Positions 6,464-13,714 of a stretch of 17,628 bases of DNA are shown in pieces. Position 1 is the first letter of the stretch, and every line of letters starts with the position of its first letter. The notes beneath the pieces were generated by a model that saw nothing but the letters and a program-made list of their open reading frames with translations, was not told where the DNA came from and did not search any database. The DNA is taken from NCBI GenBank assembly GCA_003517965.1, contig DOZO01000072.1:50703-68330 (forward strand), written 5' to 3'. Both the position numbers and the translations under genes were made by a program. This DNA is from Desulfobulbaceae bacterium. Lineage in GTDB: Bacteria > Desulfobacterota > Desulfobulbia > Desulfobulbales > Desulfurivibrionaceae.

Positions 6464-7693
6464 ATGGCGGTAAGCTCCATTGAAGAGGTGATTGACGAGA
6501 TCAGGGCCGGGAAGATGATCATCCTGGTAGATGATGAAGATCGTGAAAATGAAGGCGATCTTTATATGGCCGCAGAAAAGGTAACGCCTGAGGCGATCAA
6601 TTTCATGGCCACCCATGGCCGGGGCCTCATCTGTTTGACCCTGACACCGGATCATCTGGAGCAACTGCAGATCCCCATGATGGTGCAGAACAACAAGTCT
6701 CCCTTTGAAACGGCCTTTACGGTCAGTATCGAGGCCAGTACCGGGGTCACCACCGGCATCTCCGCTGCGGATCGGGCCAGAACCATCCTGGTGGCAGCTG
6801 ATCCCAAGGCCAAGCCCGGTGATATTGTCAGCCCCGGTCATATTTTTCCCCTGCGCGCCCGGCGCGGTGGGGTACTGGTTCGCACCGGGCAGACCGAAGG
6901 CTCGGTTGATCTCTCCCGCCTGGCAGGGTTGCATCCTTCTGGAGTGATCTGCGAGATCATGAAGGAAGACGGCACCATGGCCAGGATGCCCGATCTCAAG
7001 ATATTTGCCAAGGAACATGGGCTCAAGATTGCCACCATCGCCGATCTGGTCGCCTATCGGACCAGGGAGGACAAGCTGGTCCATCGGGCCGCCGAGGCAA
7101 GGATCCCTACCCGTTACGGTGATTTCAGGGCTATTGTCTATACCAATGATGTGGATGATCTCGAACATGTCGCCTTAGTCAAGGGGGAAATCGACCCCAC
7201 CAAAGAGATCATGGTTCGGGTACATTCCTCCTGTCTGACCGGAGATGTCTTCGGTTCCAAACGTTGCGATTGCGGGGGACAGTTACACAGCGCCATGCGT
7301 ATGGTCGAGCATGAGGGCGTAGGCATTGTTCTTTATATGCAGCAGGAGGGACGGGGTATCGGCTTGATCAACAAAATCAAGGCCTATGCTCTCCAGGAAG
7401 GGGGGATGGATACGGTTGAGGCCAATGTGCATCTGGGTTTCAAGGCCGATTTGCGGGATTATGGAATCGGGGCTCAGATCCTCCGGGATCTTGGGGTGCG
7501 CAAGATGCGTTTGATCACCAACAATCCGAAGAAGATCGTTGGACTGGAAGGTTATGGGCTCAAGGTTACGGGCCGACAGGCTATTGAGATGGTGGCAGAG
7601 CCGGAAAATATCGACTATCTAAAGGCTAAGAAAGAGAAACTTGGCCATATGCTGGATTTGTCCATTGGCGGCAAGGAATCTAAGACAACCTGA
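6464..7693 (+). CDS. ribBA: Bifunctional DHBP synthase / GTP cyclohydrolase II
   Basis: Supplies both riboflavin precursors: RibB converts ribulose-5-phosphate to 3,4-dihydroxy-2-butanone-4-phosphate, and RibA opens GTP to the diamino-pyrimidinone. Product is 409 aa. The RibB domain (1-about 205) has DDEDRENEGDL (23-33), GRGLICL, TGISAADRARTI, and RTGQTEGSVDL with HPSGVICEI. The RibA domain (about 213-405) has zinc ligands Cys257, Cys268 and Cys270 (HSSCLTGDVFGSKRCDCG), QQEGRGIGL, DLRDYGIGAQIL and TNNPKKIVGLEGYGL. All key residues appear intact in both halves, unlike fusions with a decayed RibA. The start is ATG 6464 with GAGGGG (6452-6457) six bases upstream; longer in-frame extensions run into ribE. 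Confidence 0.97.
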   Translation: MAVSSIEEVIDEIRAGKMIILVDDEDRENEGDLYMAAEKVTPEAINFMATHGRGLICLTLTPDHLEQLQIPMMVQNNKSPFETAFTVSIEASTGVTTGISAADRARTILVAADPKAKPGDIVSPGHIFPLRARRGGVLVRTGQTEGSVDLSRLAGLHPSGVICEIMKEDGTMARMPDLKIFAKEHGLKIATIADLVAYRTREDKLVHRAAEARIPTRYGDFRAIVYTNDVDDLEHVALVKGEIDPTKEIMVRVHSSCLTGDVFGSKRCDCGGQLHSAMRMVEHEGVGIVLYMQQEGRGIGLINKIKAYALQEGGMDTVEANVHLGFKADLRDYGIGAQILRDLGVRKMRLITNNPKKIVGLEGYGLKVTGRQAIEMVAEPENIDYLKAKKEKLGHMLDLSIGGKESKTT

Positions 7694-7704
7694 GAGGAGA
7701 AACA

Positions 7705-8172
7705 ATGCCGAAATTTTTTGAAGGAAAACTACAGGCTGAAGGTAAAAAATTCGGGATTGTTATTGCCCGGTTTAATTCGTTTATTGCCGAGCGTCTGCTG
7801 GAAGGTGCCCTGGATACTCTACTGCGCTCCGGGGTGCAGGATAGCGAGATTGAGGTGGCCAGGGTGCCTGGTGCTTTTGAAATTCCGTTGGTTGCCCAGA
7901 AGATGGTCAAGTCAGGCCGGTATGACGCGGTGATCTGTCTTGGCGCGGTGATCCGTGGTTCAACTCCCCATTTTGATTTCGTGGCCAATGAGGCGACCAA
8001 GGGGATTGCCCAGGCCAGCATGGAATCAGGGGTGCCCATCATCTTTGGCGTCCTGACCACCGACAGCATTGAACAGGCCATTGAACGGGCTGGTTCCAAG
8101 GCAGGGAACAAGGGCTCTGAGTGCGCGGCTACGGCCATTGAGATGGTCAACCTGCTGCCGCAGCTCGCCTGA
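7705..8172 (+). CDS. ribH: 6,7-dimethyl-8-ribityllumazine synthase
   Basis: Condenses the RibA/RibD branch product with DHBP to make lumazine, the substrate of riboflavin synthase. Product is 155 aa, as usual. Visible motifs are ARFNSFIAERLLEGA, VPGAFEIPLVAQKM, GAVIRGSTPHFDFVANEATKG with catalytic His89, FGVLTTDSIEQAIERAG with phosphate-contacting Arg128, and NKGSECAATAIEMVNL. Many members assemble as 60-mer capsids; the sequence does not show which form this one takes. A strong ribosome site, AGAGGAG (7693-7699), lies five bases before ATG. It starts 11 bp after ribBA and is followed 6 bp later by nusB. Confidence 0.98.
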   Translation: MPKFFEGKLQAEGKKFGIVIARFNSFIAERLLEGALDTLLRSGVQDSEIEVARVPGAFEIPLVAQKMVKSGRYDAVICLGAVIRGSTPHFDFVANEATKGIAQASMESGVPIIFGVLTTDSIEQAIERAGSKAGNKGSECAATAIEMVNLLPQLA

Positions 8173-8178
8173 TTATTC

Positions 8179-8592
8179 ATGGGCAATCGACGCAAGGCAA
8201 GGGAGCTTGCTTTAAACGCCCTGTTTCAGGGGGAGATGACCGCAACTCCCGCAGTGGAGAATTTCCCGTTACTCTGCGAAAATTTCGAGATCAATAAAAA
8301 AGCCATTCCCTATGGCCGGGAGTTGGTGTACGGCATTACTGACAAGTGGCAGGAGATTGATGCCAAGATCGCGGAAAGCGCAAAGAACTGGCGGGTCAGT
8401 CGTATGTCGGTGCTGGATCGTAACATCATCAGGTTGGCGGCTTATGAAATGATGTTCAAAGAGGATGTGCCGCCCAGGGTAGCCATTGACGAGGCCATCG
8501 AACTGGCCAAGCGATACTGTGGCGAGGATTCTCCGGCCTTTATCAACGGAATTCTTGACTCTATCCTGAAGAATATCAATAAGGGAAAGTAG
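8179..8592 (+). CDS. nusB: Transcription antitermination factor NusB
   Basis: NusB pairs with NusE (ribosomal protein S10) at boxA RNA to keep RNA polymerase from terminating in rRNA operons. Product is 137 aa, within the family range. Typical segments are the N-terminal NRRKARELALNALFQGEM, the middle NWRVSRMSVLDRNIIRLAAYEM, and the C-terminal VAIDEAIELAKRYCGEDSPAFINGILDSI. Placement right after ribH is very widespread in bacteria. No clear ribosome site precedes its ATG in the 6-bp gap, so it probably depends on ribosomes finishing ribH. Confidence 0.97.
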   Translation: MGNRRKARELALNALFQGEMTATPAVENFPLLCENFEINKKAIPYGRELVYGITDKWQEIDAKIAESAKNWRVSRMSVLDRNIIRLAAYEMMFKEDVPPRVAIDEAIELAKRYCGEDSPAFINGILDSILKNINKGK

Positions 8593-8627
8593 TCTGCATT
8601 TAATAAAGGAACCGATCTGCGATTATA

Positions 8628-10778
8628 ATGGCATCAGGTAACAATCGACAGAAAAAACCAACACTTGGGCGAGAGATACTTTTCGTTTTAGGGTTGTTTG
8701 TCGCTTTTTTCCTGCTTTTATGCCTGATCAGTTATACTGCGGCGGAATTGGCGGCCCCAGTAACCACCGTTAATTGGGGTGGGGAGGTGGGCCAGTTTGT
8801 CGCCAGCCTGCTCATGGGTTTTTTGGGGATCACCTCGTTCTGGTTGCCTGTCCTTCTGCTTTTTTTTGCTACCCGTCTTTTTTCCCCTGATTTCTCCTTG
8901 GAAACTCTGCCCCTGGTTTTTTTGGGTTGCACCGGGATTATCCTGGCCAGCGCGGGTCTCAGCGGTTTTACCTTTCTGGATTCCTTTTCTGTTTTTGGTC
9001 ACACCTATCCGGTTGTCGGTTTTTTGGGGGCGATGTTGACTCAGTATGCCCAGCTGCATTTCGGCGGCCCCGGTTCATTCCTGTTGTTTCTCGTGGTGCT
9101 GGTTATTTCCTTGATGCTGATCAGCCGTTTTTCTCCATATTCGCTGGGGAAGAGGTTGCGCGATTTTTGGGTCAGTTGTCGGATGGCCAAAAAATCGCGC
9201 GAGGCCAACCGTGCCGTTGAGCAGGGTAAAAAAAAGGATGCAATTGCCCCACTTGTGGACGCGATCGGGGCAAACCCGGATCAAGATGAATCGCTCGTGC
9301 CCAAGGTGCATGCGCCGGTAAAGCGTGGAGTTGAGATTGGGACCGAGGATGAGTCCTTTCGTCTCCTGCCCGCAGCCAGCGGAAAATACCGGCTTCCCCC
9401 TTTGTCCTTGCTGGATAAGCCGGAAAACCAGGAGGTGGTCGTAGATCGTAAGTATTATTATGCGGTCAGCGCCGAACTGGAAGAGAAACTGGCTGATTTC
9501 GGAGTGGTGGGCAAGGTGGTTGGCATCTCCCCCGGACCAGTGATCACCACCTATGAATTTTCTCCCGCTCCAGGGGTCAAGATCAACAAGATCATCGCTT
9601 TAGCCGATGATCTTGCTCTGGGGCTCAAAACCGAGAGTGTCCGCATCGCTGGCTCTATTCCTGGCAAAGCTGCGCTGGGGATTGAGATCCCTAATCCGAC
9701 TCGCAATATTGTCTATGTTCGCGATATCTTCGCCCATGAAAAATTTCAAAAAGCTGGATCCCGGCTTACCATTGGCCTGGGCATGGATGTGGTGGGCAAT
9801 CCGGTTATCGCTGACCTGGCGCGGATGCCGCATCTGCTGATCGCCGGGGCAACCGGTTCGGGAAAAAGCGTGGCGGTCAATACCATCATCTGCTCGATCC
9901 TTTTCCGGGCTACGCCAGAGGAGGTACGTCTGCTGCTGGTGGATCCAAAGCGGATCGAACTTTCCTGCTACGAAGATATCCCCCATCTGCTGCATCCGGT
10001 GGTGGTGGATCCCAAGCTGGCGAGTCGGGCCTTGTTGTGGGCGGTGCGGGAGATGGAACGTCGTTACCAGCTGATGGAAGAGGCCAAGGTCAAGAGCCTG
10101 GCCAGCTACAATGCCGAGGCCGTGGACAAGCTGCCGCTGATCGTCATCATCATTGATGAGCTGGCCGACCTGATGATGGTCTCTTCCCGTGAGGTAGAGG
10201 ATTCCGTGGCCAGGCTGGCCCAGATGGCGAGGGCCGCGGGAATGCATCTGATTCTTGCCACTCAGCGCCCCTCGGTAGATGTGCTTACCGGTCTGATCAA
10301 GGCCAATTTCCCCACCCGCATGTCGTTTAAGGTTTCCTCCAAGATTGATTCTCGCACCATTCTTGATGGGAGCGGGGCGGAACATCTGCTGGGCGCGGGC
10401 GACATGCTGTTTATGCCGCCTGGCTCCAGCAAGCTTCAGCGGATTCACGGCGCCTATATCTCGGAAAAGGAAACCGAACGGATTGTGGCTTTTCTCAAGA
10501 AGCAGGGTTCTGTATGTTATGATGATACAGTCTTGCAGCTTGATGAAGAATCAGAAGCGGAGGAGGGAAGTGAGGATGGGGAAACGGACGAAAAATATGA
10601 CGAGGCTGTGGCCCTGGTCTGTGAATCGGGTCAGGCCTCCATCTCTATGGTGCAGCGGAGATTGCGGGTGGGATATAATCGGGCCGCTCGAATGATTGAA
10701 CTTATGGAAAAGGAAGGGCTGGTCGGCCCGTCGGATGGTTCCAAGCCTCGGGAGGTTCTGGCCAGAAAGACATATTGA
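8628..10778 (+). CDS. ftsK: DNA translocase FtsK
   Basis: Septum-anchored ATPase that pumps chromosome ends apart at division and activates dimer resolution. Product is 716 aa, a short-linker version (E. coli has 1329). About four membrane helices lie in residues 15-185 (for example LFVLGLFVAFFLLLCLISY and FLLFLVVLVISLMLISR). A brief charged linker leads to the alpha/beta motor: Walker A GATGSGKS at 407-414 (Lys413) and Walker B VIIIDELADLMM. The DNA-reading gamma winged helix is the last ~65 residues (ISMVQRRLRVGYNRAARMIELMEKEG). ATG 8628 follows nusB by 35 bp; the only good SD-like AAGGA (8606-8610) is 17 bases away, so initiation may be weak or the start slightly different. Confidence 0.97.
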   Translation: MASGNNRQKKPTLGREILFVLGLFVAFFLLLCLISYTAAELAAPVTTVNWGGEVGQFVASLLMGFLGITSFWLPVLLLFFATRLFSPDFSLETLPLVFLGCTGIILASAGLSGFTFLDSFSVFGHTYPVVGFLGAMLTQYAQLHFGGPGSFLLFLVVLVISLMLISRFSPYSLGKRLRDFWVSCRMAKKSREANRAVEQGKKKDAIAPLVDAIGANPDQDESLVPKVHAPVKRGVEIGTEDESFRLLPAASGKYRLPPLSLLDKPENQEVVVDRKYYYAVSAELEEKLADFGVVGKVVGISPGPVITTYEFSPAPGVKINKIIALADDLALGLKTESVRIAGSIPGKAALGIEIPNPTRNIVYVRDIFAHEKFQKAGSRLTIGLGMDVVGNPVIADLARMPHLLIAGATGSGKSVAVNTIICSILFRATPEEVRLLLVDPKRIELSCYEDIPHLLHPVVVDPKLASRALLWAVREMERRYQLMEEAKVKSLASYNAEAVDKLPLIVIIIDELADLMMVSSREVEDSVARLAQMARAAGMHLILATQRPSVDVLTGLIKANFPTRMSFKVSSKIDSRTILDGSGAEHLLGAGDMLFMPPGSSKLQRIHGAYISEKETERIVAFLKKQGSVCYDDTVLQLDEESEAEEGSEDGETDEKYDEAVALVCESGQASISMVQRRLRVGYNRAARMIELMEKEGLVGPSDGSKPREVLARKTY

Positions 10779-10903
10779 AAGAAATTGCTCAATTATTACC
10801 AAAAGTGTCTCCTTGATTTTTTTGTGAAAAGTTAATCTGGCCGGGGGAAACAGAATAATCCCTTATTTTATTGCAAGCGCTTTCACGTCACGAGTCATCT
10901 GGC
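10779..10903. other. Spacer between ftsK and the accessory cassette
   Basis: This 125-bp AT-rich stretch holds a run of seven T (10817-10823) with no solid stem before it, so no clear ftsK terminator can be named. I found no well-spaced -35/-10 or sigma-54 (-24/-12) pair. Its one clear element is the LacI-family-type operator at 10872-10885, listed separately. A promoter for the next genes is expected here. Confidence 0.4.
10872..10885 (-). promoter_or_regulatory. LacI/CcpA-family-type operator
   Basis: Read on the - strand the site is TGAAAGCGCTTGCA. It matches every position of the degenerate cre consensus TGWAARCGYTWNCW as I recall it, with the central CG and dyad symmetry typical of LacI-family operators. 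It ends 18 bp before the ATG of the EAL-domain gene, where a bound repressor would block transcription or early elongation. With 8 fixed and 5 two-fold positions, about 0.02 matches are expected by chance in both strands of this window. No LacI-family gene lies in the window, so the regulator is unknown. Confidence 0.45.
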
Positions 10904-12847
10904 ATGCCTCAATTTGAAATTACGACATGGCTTCTTTGTTTGTTGCCTCGGCTTTGGCCCAGAGTGCGGCAATTTATCTCCGATCTGTTCGGTATTGATT
11001 CCGCCACTATTGCCGACGATCAGGAACGGGGCAAGGACATCCGCCTTGCCTGTTTCATAGGTCTGCCTGTCTCCACGTTTTTCGCCGTATTCAACCTCAC
11101 AAGCGGCTTTACGACTTTGGGCCTCATCGAAGTAGTCGCGGTTTTCCTTTTCTTGTTGCCAGCGTATTTTCTCTCCCGTTCTTGTCGGTTGCTGCTGTTG
11201 GCGGAGAGTCTGGTCATGTTCTGTGTCACCCTGATCAATGTCGCCCTTTTTCATTATGGCGGTATTGATGGCACTGGCGTTTACTGGATATTCAGCCTGC
11301 CGTTTATCTCTTTTTTTGTTGCCGGTCAGCGTCGTGGTTGGTTCTGGTCTTTTTGTTTTTTTCTTTTGCTCTTGTTCGTTAATCCATCGGTGGAATTTAC
11401 CCAAGGCCAGCTTGGGCAATGTTTATTTGGCGTGCTTTTCTATACCGTTATCGCCGCTTCTTTTAACCTGCTGCGTGTTCGCTTTGAGGCGAAGTTGCAC
11501 AGACAGGTTGAGGAAAAAACGGCAGACGGAAAGGCCTATCTGGAAAGGCTCCAATTTCTTGCCAAGAATGACGAGTTGACTGGCCTGCCCAACCGGGAGG
11601 GCATCCTTGCTCTGTTGGACGACGAATTAGGCTTACGGCGGGGAGACTCAGGAACGCTGGTGGTGATTTATCTTAAGCTCGTTCGGATCGTTGAACTAAT
11701 AAACATCGTCGGCACGGAACAGGGAGGAATACTTTTTGCGCAGATCGTAGCTAATCTGCAAGGCGCTGTTCACTGCCGTGGCAAGGTGGGACGGCTCGGA
11801 CGCGATGAATTTATTTTCTTCTTTTGTTGCCCGGATCTCGATCTGGAGGATCCGGACTGGCTGACTTCGGTGCTCGGCGCTGGCTTTGAGTGCAAATTGG
11901 GAAACCAGACCGTTAATATCGAGTATGTCGCTGGTGTTTGTGTGCATGAAGATGAAACAAGCGCCGCAATTATCCTGCGCAAGGCTGAACAGGCCATGCT
12001 CGCTGCAAAGGCAGTCCAGCGTGATTTTTTTGTCTATAATGCGGACAACGACCAAAAATTTACCTACCATCATCTGCTTTTTGGCAAGTTGCGAAATGCA
12101 ATTCAGCAGAATCATCTGGAGATGTATTATCAGCCGCAGGTCGATCTGCACACTGGTAGGCCGACAGGGGCCGAGGCCCTGGCTCGCTGGACTGATCCGG
12201 AAGAAGGGCCGATTCCGCCCATATACTTCATCCCGGTGGCGGAGCAGTCAGGCCTGATTTTTCCGTTCACTCGCTGGGCCATCGCCACCGCCATTGCTCA
12301 GTTAGCGAAATGGCGCAACGACGGTCTGGACCTTGGCGTAGCCATCAATCTCTCTGCCCGTAATCTGGCGGATACGAATCTGGTCGCTTATATTGAAGGC
12401 ACTGCGGCGAATTTATGCGTCCCCTCGGAGAAGATTACTATAGAACTTACGGAGGGCGTTTTTCTCGATATCTCGCAGAAAGCCTCGGATGTCATCAGAC
12501 AGTTGCATGATAAGGGATTCAAGATATCCATAGACGATTATGGCACAGGCTATTCTTCACTTTCTTACATCAAAGGCCTGCCGGTTAACGAGTTGAAGAT
12601 TGATCAATGTTTCGTCAAGGATATCATGGAGTCGCGCAGTGATTCCTTGATCGTAAGCTCCACGATCGACATGGCGCTTAAGCTCGGTTTGGAGGTGGTC
12701 GCTGAAGGGGTTGAGGAAGCCCATATCGCTTCGCAGTTGCGGGCCTTTGGCTGCCTTGTCGGTCAGGGCCACTATTTCAGCAGGCCGATGTCAGCCGAGG
12801 TCTTCGGCCAGTGGGCGCAGGAAGCTTGCGCGGAAAAGGTTGAGTAA
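10904..12847 (+). CDS. Membrane c-di-GMP phosphodiesterase with degenerate GGDEF and intact EAL
   Basis: Predicted inner-membrane signalling protein, 647 aa. After a short cytosolic N-terminus, about five or six hydrophobic helices (residues ~45-190) form an unclassified MASE-like sensor, followed by a helical linker and GGDEF domain (~223-380). The GGDEF signature reads LGRDEF (Gly299-Arg300-Asp301-Glu302-Phe303): the second Gly is Arg, and no RxxD inhibitory site precedes it, so cyclase activity is doubtful. The EAL domain (~395-640) looks catalytic: GAEALARW (EAL at 424-426), INLSARN, IELTEG, IDDYGTGYSS (Asp544-Asp545), LKIDQ, VAEGVEE and GQGHYFSRP. The likely reaction is c-di-GMP to pGpG. 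ATG 10904 is preferred to TTG 10871, which lies against the operator; neither has a clear SD. It overlaps the next gene by 1 bp. Confidence 0.9.
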   Translation: MPQFEITTWLLCLLPRLWPRVRQFISDLFGIDSATIADDQERGKDIRLACFIGLPVSTFFAVFNLTSGFTTLGLIEVVAVFLFLLPAYFLSRSCRLLLLAESLVMFCVTLINVALFHYGGIDGTGVYWIFSLPFISFFVAGQRRGWFWSFCFFLLLLFVNPSVEFTQGQLGQCLFGVLFYTVIAASFNLLRVRFEAKLHRQVEEKTADGKAYLERLQFLAKNDELTGLPNREGILALLDDELGLRRGDSGTLVVIYLKLVRIVELINIVGTEQGGILFAQIVANLQGAVHCRGKVGRLGRDEFIFFFCCPDLDLEDPDWLTSVLGAGFECKLGNQTVNIEYVAGVCVHEDETSAAIILRKAEQAMLAAKAVQRDFFVYNADNDQKFTYHHLLFGKLRNAIQQNHLEMYYQPQVDLHTGRPTGAEALARWTDPEEGPIPPIYFIPVAEQSGLIFPFTRWAIATAIAQLAKWRNDGLDLGVAINLSARNLADTNLVAYIEGTAANLCVPSEKITIELTEGVFLDISQKASDVIRQLHDKGFKISIDDYGTGYSSLSYIKGLPVNELKIDQCFVKDIMESRSDSLIVSSTIDMALKLGLEVVAEGVEEAHIASQLRAFGCLVGQGHYFSRPMSAEVFGQWAQEACAEKVE

Positions 12848-13692
12848 TGAAGATCATTCATTTGAGTGATACCCATCTCGGTGCCAGTGTTCTGGATGAA
12901 CGCTTTGAGAGGATTGTTGACGATCTCACCAGGCTGCGTCCCTTAAATCCAGACAATCACTTGATTATTCACACCGGAGATTTGATTCACCAAGCCACCA
13001 GGGAGAACCGAGCGGCAGCGAGACTTCGGCTGGATCGATTCCGGGCCTTTGGTTACCAGGTTCTTCTTTGTCCGGGCAACCACGATTACGGCGGCTCTTT
13101 ATCCGTTAATCCGCAAGCCGCTTGTGATTTTCAGGAGACCTTCAGCGATTATATTTTCCCGGACAAGAAGGCGAGGAACTTTCCGTCTTTGTATCTGCGA
13201 GACGATTGCGCCTTTATCGGCCTAGATTCAAATGCCGCCGAACTGCGGGGTCTGGACAGGTTTTTTGCCGAAGGTCATCTCGGGAAAGCGCAGCTTGCCA
13301 AACTGAATATGCTTCTGGACAGCGAGCTGGTGCAGGGTAAAAAAATTGTTCTTTTTTTGCACCACCATCCATTTTTCTTTGGCTACAGCGTCAGTCCCGA
13401 TCTGGGCGACGGGAAGGTTTTTGCTCACTTGTTTGCCCGGTTGACCAGGGCCTTCCGGCGGCTCAAGGATGCGTATTCGTTTTGTCGGATTGTCCGCGAT
13501 CGGGCGCATGTCCTGCTGTTTGGGCACATGCACTATGGTCTTGATTGCTCCGGCGAATCCATAAAATATGGTATTCCGCTTGCCCTGGATGGCGGATCTA
13601 CCACCTGTGCCGAATCGGGAGAGGACAGGATGCGTTACCGCATTATAGATTTGGAGAATATGACGCAGGAGATTCGCTTTTTGAAGTTGTAA
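12847..13692 (+). CDS. Calcineurin-like metallophosphoesterase
   Basis: Cytosolic (no signal peptide) binuclear-metal phosphoesterase, 281 aa. All family motifs are in order: DTH (Asp8, His10), GDLIH (Asp45), GNHD (Asn78-His79-Asp80), HHHP (His172-174) and GHMH (His227, His229). The layout and length resemble the class III cyclic nucleotide phosphodiesterases (CpdA/Icc, about 275 aa) and the GpdQ-type phosphodiesterases, but I cannot assign a substrate. Its ATG shares one base with the stop of the c-di-GMP phosphodiesterase gene (TAATG), so the two proteins are probably made together. Candidate substrates include cAMP, pGpG or a lipid phosphodiester; these are guesses from context. Confidence 0.88.
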   Translation: MKIIHLSDTHLGASVLDERFERIVDDLTRLRPLNPDNHLIIHTGDLIHQATRENRAAARLRLDRFRAFGYQVLLCPGNHDYGGSLSVNPQAACDFQETFSDYIFPDKKARNFPSLYLRDDCAFIGLDSNAAELRGLDRFFAEGHLGKAQLAKLNMLLDSELVQGKKIVLFLHHHPFFFGYSVSPDLGDGKVFAHLFARLTRAFRRLKDAYSFCRIVRDRAHVLLFGHMHYGLDCSGESIKYGIPLALDGGSTTCAESGEDRMRYRIIDLENMTQEIRFLKL

Positions 13693-13714
13693 ATCATTTA
13701 TAATGGAGGGTCGT

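Noticed and set aside
9600..10448. Long - strand open frame (282 codons) opposite ftsK
   Set aside because: It lies fully within the conserved FtsK motor region and its translation resembles no family.
10871..10903. TTG start for the GGDEF-EAL gene at 10871
   Set aside because: No ribosome site, adds atypical residues, and overlaps the operator-like dyad; ATG 10904 is more likely.
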